A DNA stretch of 64,000 bases from Bacteroides salyersiae WAL 10018 = DSM 18765 = JCM 12988 (GCF_000381365.1 NZ_KB905466.1:742693-806692); one strand, 5' to 3'. Positions 7,308-16,132 are shown, counted from the first letter of the stretch. The notes: generated from the letters alone by a model not told the origin. Numbers and translations are program-made.

Positions 7308-8627
7308 TTAAATGTATCTTGTCTGATCTATCCACAACAACCGGTTCGTATCATATCCCCGGCGTAATGCGGCGGTCAGTAATAATCTTTTCACATCTTC
7401 AGGCAATTGGGGAGTCCGGCTCAATATCCACAAATACTTATCGGAGCTACTGCCTATCAGTGCATAATTGTATCCCTCCCGATCCAATTCGAGTATATAA
7501 TAATCGGAATAAAACCAAAGGAAGAAAGAGACTTTCAGACGTCCCGGCCTGGCGGTATCGGGAATCTTTGCACGGCCCACAGCTCGCCGGAATTTACTCC
7601 TGCCATGTGTATCCCGTTTATATCCGGCATTCAATACACTGATACTACCGTCAGGAGAAAGCTTGTAAGTAGCCGTAACCCCGGACATTCCCCGTTCGAA
7701 ACGATGATCGTAACGGGCTATCTCATACCAACGTCCCATATACCGGGACACATCAAGACGATCGATCGTACTACGGTCTACTCCTCTGAAAAGCTGTCCG
7801 ACTGTATTATCGGTAAAATGAAATCCTGCTTCCTCCAATCGCCTCGGGCGTACATATTGTCCGGTAGTAAGGAAAGCGGCACCTTCGCCATACATGATCC
7901 GGAAGATAAACCGGGGGACAATAATCGTGCCCCAGGCATGATAGGCTTTTGCCAGTGCACGGGTAAAAGCAGCCTGCGTAATTTGCTGTGGAGCAACAAG
8001 ATTGAAAACGCCTTGCAACGTATCATCTTCTATAAAAAGAGCCATCGCACGGCAAAGATCATCTATACTGATCCACGGAAAAGGTTGTGTGCCGGGACCG
8101 ATAGCGGCGGCAAACTTCATGTTCAAGGGCCGGAGCATCTGTTCCATTGCTCCGCCGTCCGGAGAAAGTACAAGTCCGAAACGTGCTATGACCAAACGGG
8201 TCTGTGGCGGACAACGGCGGGCCTCCTTCTCCCAGGCATAGCAAAGATCGGGCAGAAAGCCTTCTCCGCGTGTATTGGTATATTCATCAAAAGTTCCCGC
8301 AGAAGGATAATATCCCACGGCAGAAGCCGATATCATCAATCGGGGTTTCTGACGGCCTGCTCCCAGAGCGCGAACAATACGCTGCGTTACCCGTATACGG
8401 CTATCATATAACTCATGTTTATATTCCGGCGTCCATCGCTTATTGACAGGAGCACCGGCCAGGTTGATAATGACATCACAATGCGACAATGCCTGTACCA
8501 GGTATCCAAGCATCCCTTCCCGGAACATAGGTCTCCCTAACGGAACGACCCGATGTCCCTGTTCAGTAAAAAATGCGGTGAGATGTCTGCCTATAAAGCC
8601 ACTGGCTCCGGTAATTGCTATATTCAT
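7308..8627 (-). CDS. Fusion of a TIGR01777-type epimerase and a bacterial lipocalin
   Basis: Residues 1 to about 295 are an SDR-type NAD(P)-binding epimerase of the YfcH/TIGR01777 group: GASGFIGRHL at the N terminus, LAGAPVNKRW, SASAVGYYP, and the C-terminal RRLEEAGFHF. From about 305 to the end is a lipocalin of the Blc type, beginning with DVSRYMGRWYEIARYDHRFE (the conserved G-x-W strand) and ending with ILSRTPQLP. Start is ATG 8627 rather than the upstream 8675, because the Rossmann motif begins at once. No signal peptide is seen, so the lipocalin, usually a periplasmic lipoprotein, would stay in the cytoplasm. The two domains are in one frame with no stop. Confidence 0.85.
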   Translation of the reverse strand: MNIAITGASGFIGRHLTAFFTEQGHRVVPLGRPMFREGMLGYLVQALSHCDVIINLAGAPVNKRWTPEYKHELYDSRIRVTQRIVRALGAGRQKPRLMISASAVGYYPSAGTFDEYTNTRGEGFLPDLCYAWEKEARRCPPQTRLVIARFGLVLSPDGGAMEQMLRPLNMKFAAAIGPGTQPFPWISIDDLCRAMALFIEDDTLQGVFNLVAPQQITQAAFTRALAKAYHAWGTIIVPRFIFRIMYGEGAAFLTTGQYVRPRRLEEAGFHFTDNTVGQLFRGVDRSTIDRLDVSRYMGRWYEIARYDHRFERGMSGVTATYKLSPDGSISVLNAGYKRDTHGRSKFRRAVGRAKIPDTARPGRLKVSFFLWFYSDYYILELDREGYNYALIGSSSDKYLWILSRTPQLPEDVKRLLLTAALRRGYDTNRLLWIDQTRYI

Positions 8628-8706
8628 GTGACGTAAACTGTTGTTAATGTATAGTACAAAACGTATTAAAAGCACGAAAAGTTCTTTGAAGCTGCTAAAA
8701 TGAGTT

Positions 8707-8714
8707 TATCTTTG
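8707..8714 (+). promoter_or_regulatory. -7 element of the Fpg/Nei-like gene
   Basis: TATCTTTG followed by C, 33 bp before the ATG at 8748. Confidence 0.65.
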
Positions 8715-8747
8715 CAGAGGAATGACTAACCCGTAACCCATAGCCAT

Positions 8748-9587
8748 ATGATTGAAGCGCCCGAAGCCTGCTGCCTGTCAGAACAACTGAACAGAACGGT
8801 CAGAGGAAAGAGAATTACCAACGTATTCGCACAGTATACCCCCCATAAATTCGCCTGGTTTTATGGTAATCCGAAAGAATACCCCGAACGGTTGACCGGA
8901 AAAACCATCGATAAGATAAATCCCTGCGGCGGTATGATTGAAATCGAAGCCGGTGATATGATGCTTATCCTTACCGATGGTATCAACCTGCGTTACTTTA
9001 CTCCCAGTGAAAAATTACCGGCCAGGCATCAATTGCTTATCGGATTTGAGGATGAGAGTTGCCTTGTTGCTTCCGTACGGATGTATGGAGGTTTATGGTG
9101 TTTTCCGAAAGAAGGATTCAATGCGCCCATAGCGGCTTATTACGAGACAGCCAAGAATAAGCCGCAAGTAATGACGGATGAGTTCTGTGAGTCGTATTTC
9201 AGAAAATTAATTTATGCGGATGAAGCACAAAAGAAAACAACAAAAGCTTTTCTGGCAACCGAACAGACCATCCCGGGATTGGGTAACGGAGTGCTACAGG
9301 ATATCCTGTACAATGCCCGCATTCATCCGAAAACGCGAATCCATTCCTTGTCTGCCGGACAAAAGGAGGAACTCTATCACCAGATAAAATCCACTCTTCA
9401 AGAGATGTATAACTTGGGAGGGCGCAGCACAGAGACCGATCTCTTTGGCAAAAGCGGAGGATATATACCGCATCTCTCTAAAAATACAGCCGGCACAATC
9501 TGTCCTCGTTGCGAAGATATGATAAAGAAAGAAAACTATCTGGGTGGCAGCATTTATTATTGTAGCGGTTGCCAACCGATTCAATAA
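8748..9587 (+). CDS. Fpg/Nei (MutM)-family DNA glycosylase homologue lacking the N-terminal proline
   Basis: This 279-aa protein has the Fpg/Nei architecture: N-terminal domain, helix-two-turn-helix region (EQTIPGLGNGVLQDILYNAR) and a C-terminal zinc finger (CPRC...CSGC). True Fpg enzymes begin MPELPE and use Pro2 as nucleophile; here the protein begins MIEAPEA, so position 2 is Ile. The segment that normally holds the beta-hairpin Lys reads NPCGGMIEIEAG, without an obvious Lys. DNA binding is probably kept but base excision by the usual chemistry is doubtful. It has its own promoter and no frameshift. Lesion recognition without cleavage is one inference. Confidence 0.82.
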   Translation: MIEAPEACCLSEQLNRTVRGKRITNVFAQYTPHKFAWFYGNPKEYPERLTGKTIDKINPCGGMIEIEAGDMMLILTDGINLRYFTPSEKLPARHQLLIGFEDESCLVASVRMYGGLWCFPKEGFNAPIAAYYETAKNKPQVMTDEFCESYFRKLIYADEAQKKTTKAFLATEQTIPGLGNGVLQDILYNARIHPKTRIHSLSAGQKEELYHQIKSTLQEMYNLGGRSTETDLFGKSGGYIPHLSKNTAGTICPRCEDMIKKENYLGGSIYYCSGCQPIQ

Positions 9588-9620
9588 TGCGCACACCGCA
9601 TTGAACAATGATTTTATAGA

Positions 9621-10598
9621 ATGAAAGAAAAACGTATTACTCTAATTTTAAGTATTGCTCTGGCAGTCTGCGCCGGAGCCACCATCCCGACCCTTATCAG
9701 CAGTATTCCACCTGTCGAACCGTATTCGGTAAAATCTGAAGTGCCCTATTGTGTCACCCCGCCAAGTGTTCCCGAGCAGGCTACTTTTGACGGCGAAACC
9801 ATTGACTTGCGCCGGTATGACCGCCGTGAACGGATGGACCGGGAAATGATGTCCTTCACCTATATGCACTCTACTACCATGTTGATGTTGAAACGTGCCA
9901 ACCGGTATTTTCCTATCGTGGAACCGATACTGAAAGCCAATGGCATCCCTGATGACTTCAAGTATCTGATGGTTATCGAGAGTAGCCTTAATCCGATTGC
10001 CCGCTCTCCGGCCGGAGCTGCCGGACTATGGCAATTCATGCCGGCTACCGGACGTGAATTCGGTCTGGAAGTGAACGACAATATAGATGAACGCTACAAC
10101 GTGGAAAAAGCAACTGTTGCCGCCTGCAAATATTTCAAACAGGCTTACGAAAAGTATGGTGACTGGATGGCTGTATCTGCCGCATACAACGCAGGACAAG
10201 GACGTATCACCGCACAACTGGATAAACAATTGGCCGACCATGTCATGGATCTTTGGCTGGTAGAAGAAACATCACGCTACATGTTCCGTCTGTTGGCTGC
10301 CAAAGAGATATTCAACAATCCGCAACGTTTCGGTTTCCTGTTGAAACGCGAGCACCTCTATCCCCCTATTCCCTATAAAAAAGTGACGATCACCACCGCC
10401 ATCGAGAATCTGGATGAGTATGCCAAACAAAACGGCATCACTTATGCACAATTGCGTGACGCTAATCCATGGCTGCGCGAACACTCATTAAAAAACAAAA
10501 CACGCCGTACATACGTTTTACACATACCTACCCGGGAAGGAATGAACTATAACCCCAAGAAAACGATTCCACATAACCCGAAGTGGGTAATTGATTAA
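9621..10598 (+). CDS. Lytic transglycosylase (SLT domain) with C-terminal LysM-like segment
   Basis: It cleaves peptidoglycan glycan strands non-hydrolytically in the periplasm. A signal sequence (ITLILSIALAVCAG) opens the protein. The SLT domain follows at about 100-230, with catalytic Glu120 in MVIESSLNP, the motif AAGLWQFMPATGREFG, and AYNAGQGRI. The C-terminal 60 residues (YAKQNGITYAQLRDANPWLR ... YVLHIP) look like one LysM repeat for glycan binding. At 325 aa it is a short MltD-type enzyme. It lies 33 bp after the Fpg-like gene and may share its transcript. Confidence 0.9.
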   Translation: MKEKRITLILSIALAVCAGATIPTLISSIPPVEPYSVKSEVPYCVTPPSVPEQATFDGETIDLRRYDRRERMDREMMSFTYMHSTTMLMLKRANRYFPIVEPILKANGIPDDFKYLMVIESSLNPIARSPAGAAGLWQFMPATGREFGLEVNDNIDERYNVEKATVAACKYFKQAYEKYGDWMAVSAAYNAGQGRITAQLDKQLADHVMDLWLVEETSRYMFRLLAAKEIFNNPQRFGFLLKREHLYPPIPYKKVTITTAIENLDEYAKQNGITYAQLRDANPWLREHSLKNKTRRTYVLHIPTREGMNYNPKKTIPHNPKWVID

Positions 10599-10644
10599 TA
10601 ATGGCACATTATTCATTGGCACATTGGCTAATTATTTTATTATT

Positions 10645-11514
10645 ATGAATTTAAGAGAGCACTTCAAACATTTTCTACATAACAAAGAGTTAAAACATAA
10701 ACTCTACATTATTATTTTCGAATCGGATACTCCGGCAGGAAAGTTGTTCGATGTGGCTCTTATCATCTGTATCACATTAAGTATTCTGCTTGCCATTCTG
10801 GAGAGCCTGCAGGGGCTTCCGTCCTACCTGACGTTGCCATTCATCATACTTGAATACTTGTTTACAGCTTTCTTTACCTTTGAATATGTAACCCGTATTT
10901 ATTGCTCTCCACAACCGAAGAAGTATATTTTCAGTTTTTTCGGTATCATTGATTTATTAGCCACACTGCCGTTGTATCTGGCTTTCTTTTTACCGGGAGC
11001 AAGATATCTGCTGGTGATCCGGGCGTTCCGTATCATCCGGGTTTTCCGTATATTCAAACTTTTCACTTTCTGGATGGAAGGTGAACGGTTGCTTACTTCA
11101 CTAAAGGAAAGCAGCAAGAAAATAGCCGTCTTTTTCCTGTTTGTAGTGATACTCGTTGTTTCTATCGGTACCTTAATGTATATGATTGAAGGTACACAGC
11201 CCGGCACACAATTCAGCAACATACCCAACAGCATTTATTGGGCTATTGTCACCATGACAACAGTAGGTTATGGCGATATTACACCCGCAACGGCTTTAGG
11301 GAAATTCCTCTCTGCCTGTGTAATGCTAATGGGTTATACCATTATAGCAGTGCCCACAGGCATCGTATCCGTATCGATGATGAAAGAATATAAAAAGCTG
11401 AAAGATATGCAATGCCCTAATTGCCATAAAGCGGGACATGATGAGAACGCAGCGTACTGTAAATATTGTGGTTTTCCGTTACATAAAGATAGCTTACCCA
11501 AAGATAAAAAGTAA
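10645..11514 (+). CDS. Voltage-gated-type potassium channel with C-terminal zinc ribbon
   Basis: An inner-membrane ion channel with the six-helix plan. An Arg-rich S4-like helix (RAFRIIRVFRIFKLF) lies at about 126-140 and the selectivity filter TTVGYGD at about 205-211. After the last helix comes a cytoplasmic tail with two Cys pairs (CPNCHKAGHDENAAYCKYCG) that should fold as a zinc ribbon, an unusual cap for a Kv-type channel. The frame is open to 10591 but ATG 10645 (MNLREHFKHF) is the natural start, giving 289 aa. Confidence 0.9.
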   Translation: MNLREHFKHFLHNKELKHKLYIIIFESDTPAGKLFDVALIICITLSILLAILESLQGLPSYLTLPFIILEYLFTAFFTFEYVTRIYCSPQPKKYIFSFFGIIDLLATLPLYLAFFLPGARYLLVIRAFRIIRVFRIFKLFTFWMEGERLLTSLKESSKKIAVFFLFVVILVVSIGTLMYMIEGTQPGTQFSNIPNSIYWAIVTMTTVGYGDITPATALGKFLSACVMLMGYTIIAVPTGIVSVSMMKEYKKLKDMQCPNCHKAGHDENAAYCKYCGFPLHKDSLPKDKK

Positions 11515-11553
11515 ATGTTTCTTTATACTTTGTGTGTAACGTTATCGTATTTT

Positions 11554-11985
11554 TCAAAGATACCAATGGGTCCGTTTTTTATAACCGATAAACGAGCGGG
11601 CTGCTTTTCTGCGTTGCACTATTTTACGTTCTGCATACTCCACCAACCCAAAAAGAGAGCACCCCACCGCGTAACATAAAATATCTTTCCAATCAAAAGT
11701 AGCCCCCAGAACAATCCGCGCAAATCCGTTATTTGACAATTCTAACCTATCGGCCAACTGAAAATACTGAAGCAGCTCAATGAAACAAGCAAATACAAAG
11801 ACATAAACGGGTAACCGCCGCAAAGAACGAAGTATGAAAATCCTGATAAAACAACAGATAAGTATCACTACCAATACATCTCCTATATAAGGACGGATAA
11901 ATGCATCATGAATGTATACGCCGATAATAATTTCGATTATCAATATCACAAAAAAGCAGGAAGCATAGATTATTCTTTTTTTCAT
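11554..11985 (-). CDS. DUF2809-family membrane protein
   Basis: A 143-aa integral membrane protein with about four hydrophobic helices and a basic C terminus (RRKAARSFIGYKKR). The motif YIGDVLVVILI near residue 33 and FDWKDILCYAVG near residue 98 fit DUF2809. The function is unknown. It begins 12 bp after the DUF2867 gene ends, so the two likely form one transcript; it converges with the K+ channel gene. Confidence 0.78.
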   Translation of the reverse strand: MKKRIIYASCFFVILIIEIIIGVYIHDAFIRPYIGDVLVVILICCFIRIFILRSLRRLPVYVFVFACFIELLQYFQLADRLELSNNGFARIVLGATFDWKDILCYAVGCSLFGLVEYAERKIVQRRKAARSFIGYKKRTHWYL

Positions 11986-11997
11986 AAATAAATCAAG

Positions 11998-12519
11998 TTA
12001 GTTAATGACCATACGCTTTAAAGCACGTTTCAATGTAGCCGGAACAATGATGGAATGAAACGGACGAATAAAGAAAAAGTACGTCCGCCCCCAATTATTA
12101 TGAAACTGCACTAAAGTGGAAACGGTGACCTCTTTTACATTCGCCTCCATAGGACGCACGATTGCAGAAACATAGAACTGCAAATGTTTATCATCCGCCG
12201 TAAATACCGCTTCCTCCCTTGTCATATCCGGATGAGCAATTGCGAAATCTGATATTATCTTATGATATTCTGCCACTTCAGAGCCTTTCCCGCCTTTCAG
12301 TCCGAATGGTTCCACAAGACAATTACGAAGTTTCATCAAAGCCTCCACCCATTGCGGATAATTTGTAAACATAGTAATGAGTACATCCGCCGGACGAATA
12401 TCTCTTTCAGCCGTTATCCTACAACAAAAGGTATCGACAAAGTCAACAGGGTCTATACGAGACAGAACAGATGTACTTATCATATTCCCGGCTTTCCGGA
12501 TTTGTAGTGATTCATTCAT
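11998..12519 (-). CDS. DUF2867-family protein
   Basis: A soluble 173-aa protein matching DUF2867: DVLITMFTNYPQWVEALMKLR near the N terminus and VQFHNNWGRTYFFFIRPFH towards the C terminus. No signal peptide or membrane segment. In other genomes this domain is often appended to SDR-type oxidoreductases; here it stands alone. It is the first gene of a probable two-gene unit with the DUF2809 gene. The function is unknown. Confidence 0.78.
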   Translation of the reverse strand: MNESLQIRKAGNMISTSVLSRIDPVDFVDTFCCRITAERDIRPADVLITMFTNYPQWVEALMKLRNCLVEPFGLKGGKGSEVAEYHKIISDFAIAHPDMTREEAVFTADDKHLQFYVSAIVRPMEANVKEVTVSTLVQFHNNWGRTYFFFIRPFHSIIVPATLKRALKRMVIN

Positions 12520-12699
12520 AATAAAACTCGATACTTTTATGGAAAAAGAATGGGAGATGAACGTTCTCTGGCGAAGATACGGAATTTAGGCATACATCGG
12601 TTATCAAATACTCCAAAATCTACTCTAAACAGTTCCTTTACAATAAAAAGATGCCCGAACTATAAAATATCCCTAAATGGTAGAAAGAATTGAATAACC

Positions 12700-13473
12700 T
12701 CACTTCTGCTTTTCGGTAAGGTATTTCCAGTACCTCACAGGCATGTCTTGCTTATGTTTTCTCGGATTGAGCCTTTCCTTGATTGTAATGGATTTAAAAT
12801 AGGTCTTCCAAAGCTGTTGGAACAATTTTTCATCTTTATCCATCAAACTTTCATCAAGCATTCCGGTTATCAGATGCGAGGCGTTGCTGTCATCATCAAA
12901 AGTAACTTCTTCTACGGTTTTCAAGTCATAATAAAAACCATAACGGCGTTTCATATCATAAATCAACCATTTCTGATCGGCAAAGCGGTCTTTAAAATGT
13001 TCGATAGTCAAAGGTAATGCGTTATGCTGCGGTTCAAAGGCTGCAAAGAAAGTACCATCCGCCGCTTTCTGAAAACGGACAAACTGAAACATCCGCAACC
13101 GTTCCCAATCCACGCGTTTCCATATTTTAGAGAGTTCCAATACATCCGGATCACCGAAATTCGTTTCAATGGAACGGGGAGCATCGATGGCCTTACGAAT
13201 ATAACGAAACAGTAACATACCGACTTCCGGCAACTCGGAAAGCCAACACCAAGTAATGGCCGAAAGAGCGGAGGCCGAAAGTTTCTTCTGTAATCCGCGC
13301 CATACCCGTCCGGCCTTTTCTTCATCAGTGGTTACCGTAAAGAATTCATCGTAAAATAAAGGTAAAGCCTCCCCCTCCGATAATAGCATATCGGGAAAAG
13401 ATTTGCGAAAGTAAGCATCAAAAACAGCCGTCAGCAAGCCTTCAAAGGTTTTATCATAAACAAATAGGACCAT
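12700..13473 (-). CDS. TIGR03915-family putative DNA repair protein (DUF4130)
   Basis: A 257-aa soluble protein matching the family that accompanies the TIGR03916 radical-SAM protein. Its opening (VLFVYDKTFEGLLTAVFDAY) and later segments (MLQFVRFQKAADGTFFAAFEP-like region, FADQKWLIYDMKRRYGFYYD) are the recognised signature. The activity is unknown to me; a role in repair has been suggested because the pair occurs together and the partner carries a C-terminal helix-hairpin-helix. It is the last gene of the WYL - radical SAM - TIGR03915 set, separated from the radical-SAM gene by a 102-bp gap that holds an inverted repeat. Confidence 0.85.
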   Translation of the reverse strand: MVLFVYDKTFEGLLTAVFDAYFRKSFPDMLLSEGEALPLFYDEFFTVTTDEEKAGRVWRGLQKKLSASALSAITWCWLSELPEVGMLLFRYIRKAIDAPRSIETNFGDPDVLELSKIWKRVDWERLRMFQFVRFQKAADGTFFAAFEPQHNALPLTIEHFKDRFADQKWLIYDMKRRYGFYYDLKTVEEVTFDDDSNASHLITGMLDESLMDKDEKLFQQLWKTYFKSITIKERLNPRKHKQDMPVRYWKYLTEKQK

Positions 13474-13477
13474 GGGA

Positions 13478-13570
13478 TTTACGATTAGACGATTTACAAT
13501 TAGACGATTGATATTACTTATGAATCTCTATATGACCTCAATCGTAAATCGTCAATCGTCTAATCGTAAA
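13478..13570. repeat. Imperfect inverted repeat between the radical-SAM and TIGR03915 genes
   Basis: Arms at about 13478-13511 and 13538-13570 are built from repeated tttacgattagacg-type words and pair over about 33 bp with few mismatches, leaving a 26-nt loop. On the transcribed (minus) strand this would form a long hairpin just before the TIGR03915 start codon. It may trim or stabilise the operon mRNA; it lacks a clean U-tract, so it is not a standard terminator. Confidence 0.75.
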
Positions 13571-13575
13571 TATCT

Positions 13576-14838
13576 TCATTCTTTAAAATTTAATATTAGT
13601 TGGTTTTCATCTATTTTCTTTTTAGGCTTCGGAAGTAGCAAGCTACGTACAGCCTGTGGAGTCATTTCGTTGACAGTTTTCATCGGGAGCTCACTGCACG
13701 TAATGAAATACTGTGCTTTCTTCATCACTACTCCTATTTTTTTGAGCTGATAATACCCGAGCTTGGAGTATCGGCGGGAAGCAATGATTAACTTTGCCGA
13801 CTTTACACCGATGCCCGGCACACGAAGAATCAACTCATAATCCGCCCGGTTGATGTCGATCGGAAACTTTTCGGGATGACGCAATGCCCACGACAATTTA
13901 GGATCTATCTCCAGATCGAGATCGGGATATGCATCATCTACAATCTCATCTACTTTAAACTGATAAAAACGCATCAACCAATCTGCCTGATAAAGACGGT
14001 TCTCGCGAACCAGAGGCGGTTGCTTCAAAGCCGGCAAACGGGTGTCATAGGTATTGACAGAAACATATCCGGAATAATAAACACGCTTCATCGTGGGGCG
14101 CTGGTACAGGGCAGAAGAAAGAAAAAGAATATCCTTATCCGTTTCGGCCGTGGCACCTACAATCATTTGCGTACTCTGTCCTGCCGGTGCAAACCGAGGT
14201 GCATGGCGGAATTTCTTCCTCTCTTCACTACTTTCCAATACCCCCTGCTGGATATACAGCATAGGAGCAAACACACTCTTATGATCTTTTTCGGGAGCTA
14301 ACAGTTTTAGATTTTCTTCTTTGGGTATTTCGACGTTTACACTCAGACGGTCGGCATATCGCCCGGCCTCATTCACCAGTTCACGACTGGCCCCAGGGAT
14401 ACTCTTCAAATGGATATACCCGTTGAACCGATGGACTTCACGCAAGTCCTTGGCAACCCTTACCAGACGCTCCATCGTATAATCGGGATTCCGAACGACT
14501 CCCGAACTCAGAAACAATCCCTCGATATAATTCCGACGATAAAACTCAATCGTCAGATCCACCAATTCGGATACGGAAAGAGTGGCACGCGGCAAGTCAT
14601 TACTACGCCGGTTGATACAATAGGCGCAATCATAAATGCAATAATTGGTAAGCATGATCTTCAGAAGCGAAATACACCGCCCGTCTTCCGCAAAACTATG
14701 GCAAATGCCCCATCCGCCTACGGTGTTACCCAACGTCCCCGGCTTGTTGGCACGAACTGTACCACTGGAAGCACAAGATACATCGTATTTGGCAGATTCA
14801 GCCAGTATTTTAAGTTTCTCAAGTACGTTCGCATTCAT
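13576..14838 (-). CDS. Putative DNA modification/repair radical SAM protein (TIGR03916)
   Basis: A 420-aa radical SAM enzyme. The 4Fe-4S motif is CIYDCAYC (Cys67, Cys71, Cys74). The C terminus contains a helix-hairpin-helix DNA-binding segment (ILRVPGIGVKSAKLIIASRR), which suggests that the substrate is nucleic acid. Its start overlaps the stop of the WYL regulator gene by 4 bp (ATGA), so translation is coupled. With the TIGR03915 gene downstream this is a conserved but biochemically unassigned pair, often described as putative DNA repair. Photoproduct repair or base modification are guesses only. Confidence 0.88.
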   Translation of the reverse strand: MNANVLEKLKILAESAKYDVSCASSGTVRANKPGTLGNTVGGWGICHSFAEDGRCISLLKIMLTNYCIYDCAYCINRRSNDLPRATLSVSELVDLTIEFYRRNYIEGLFLSSGVVRNPDYTMERLVRVAKDLREVHRFNGYIHLKSIPGASRELVNEAGRYADRLSVNVEIPKEENLKLLAPEKDHKSVFAPMLYIQQGVLESSEERKKFRHAPRFAPAGQSTQMIVGATAETDKDILFLSSALYQRPTMKRVYYSGYVSVNTYDTRLPALKQPPLVRENRLYQADWLMRFYQFKVDEIVDDAYPDLDLEIDPKLSWALRHPEKFPIDINRADYELILRVPGIGVKSAKLIIASRRYSKLGYYQLKKIGVVMKKAQYFITCSELPMKTVNEMTPQAVRSLLLPKPKKKIDENQLILNFKE

Positions 14839-15734
14839 AATCCATATAGTTTTTGCATTTTTTTCATCTCACTTCTCATCACATCACGCAAACTTTGAGG
14901 TTCCAATACTTCAATCGTTGCTCCCTTCGAGAACAGTTCTTGAATAAAATCATAAGTATGTGAGATATAAAGTTCAAAATCGGTATATTCCTCCGTCGTT
15001 GTTATCTCTTTCTGGCTGGAATGTAAAGGAAGATTACGCAGATAAGGCACCTGCCCGGCAGCAACCCTTAACACGGTACGCTGCGGCGGCAATGTTTCAT
15101 CCTGAATAATACCGAAACAATCGCGGAAATAATCTTGCGGCGTAAATTTACGGGGAAAGCGGAAATTCTCTTCCCCGACAGACAAACTTTTGATACGATC
15201 TAATGAATAAGAGCGGAAAGCATCATAGGACCGGTTGATCCCTATCAGATACCAGCGATGACGGAACAGTTTGAGAAAATAAGGTTCCAAAACGACCTCT
15301 TTAGAATGTTCCCACGTATATGCCTGATATTCCAGACGAAGCACATGTCCGGTTCGCATGGCATCTATCACCACATCCATATGCTGTAACCCCAAAGGAG
15401 CCTCTTCAAACACGATCCGGTTCTTCATATCCATATTTTCCTGCAGGATACTGTTCAATGAGAAACTGTTGAGCAGCCACATTTTCAGTTTATTTCCCAA
15501 CATTCCCTCCGCATCGGCTATATAATAGGTATTCGTACGCTTGTCACATTCTATATTAATGTCGAACATCTCTTCGATAGCCTGCCGGTGATTATGAAAA
15601 GTGCGCAAGGGAATATCGGTACGCATAGCGTCTCCCGCCCGCCAACGGCGATTGATCTCACTAAATGTAATACGCCCACTACGATAGATAGTATCTACCA
15701 ACCAGATGAGTCTGTTGAATTGTTGCTTTGCCAT
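14835..15734 (-). CDS. WYL-domain transcriptional regulator
   Basis: A 299-aa regulator: an N-terminal helix-turn-helix (FNRLIWLVDTIYRSGRITFSE) and a WYL domain near 125-200 (VLEPYFLKLFRHRWYLIGIN) that binds nucleic acid or nucleotide ligands in other members. The frame is open to 15791, but ATG 15734 (MAKQQFNRL) is the normal start. WYL regulators often control DNA-damage or defence genes; here it heads the operon with TIGR03916 and TIGR03915, so autoregulation in response to DNA damage is a reasonable inference. Confidence 0.85.
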   Translation of the reverse strand: MAKQQFNRLIWLVDTIYRSGRITFSEINRRWRAGDAMRTDIPLRTFHNHRQAIEEMFDINIECDKRTNTYYIADAEGMLGNKLKMWLLNSFSLNSILQENMDMKNRIVFEEAPLGLQHMDVVIDAMRTGHVLRLEYQAYTWEHSKEVVLEPYFLKLFRHRWYLIGINRSYDAFRSYSLDRIKSLSVGEENFRFPRKFTPQDYFRDCFGIIQDETLPPQRTVLRVAAGQVPYLRNLPLHSSQKEITTTEEYTDFELYISHTYDFIQELFSKGATIEVLEPQSLRDVMRSEMKKMQKLYGL

Positions 15735-16132
15735 ACATCTTTTCTTTATTATGCTGCAAAGTAGCACATAGTTTGTGCCAAAAATAAGCATAATAAAAAG
15801 AATAAAGCAGTAACCAAACGTTTTTTAATGTATTCCCTTCAGAAACTGTTTTGATTTTTATTCGGAACTTAGAGTCTGTTTAAATTTTCCTCTTAAAAGT
15901 TTTTATCAGTTTATTTTGAGTTTATTCTCGGTCTGTCTTCCTTTTAGGAGCCGGTCTATATGACTAAAGACAAAGTTGCAAACGGGCAAAAAAGAAGGTT
16001 GAAGAAGCCCGAAACAAACAAAAAGAGAAATCCTATAAAAATCCAAACTGTTTCTCAGTCTGGCAGCGTGAAATAAATAAAAAAATTCCGTCGGCATTGT
16101 CAAAAAGAACAGTTATATTTGTTATATATCAT
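15735..16132. other. Divergent intergenic region, about 400 bp
   Basis: It lies between the WYL regulator and msrAB. A 65-codon minus-strand frame (15906-16103) is not convincing. Weak stems are seen (for example CGGGC...GCCCG near 15978-16010). The only clear element is the msrAB -7 box at its right end. Confidence 0.45.
16114..16121 (+). promoter_or_regulatory. -7 element of msrAB
   Basis: TATATTTG lies 11 bp before ATG 16133 and downstream of an alternative in-frame start at 16097, showing that 16133 is the true start. Confidence 0.65.

Noticed and set aside
15906..16103. Possible 65-aa minus-strand gene upstream of msrAB
   Set aside because: Composition is not protein-like and it lies in the control region of the divergent msrAB gene.
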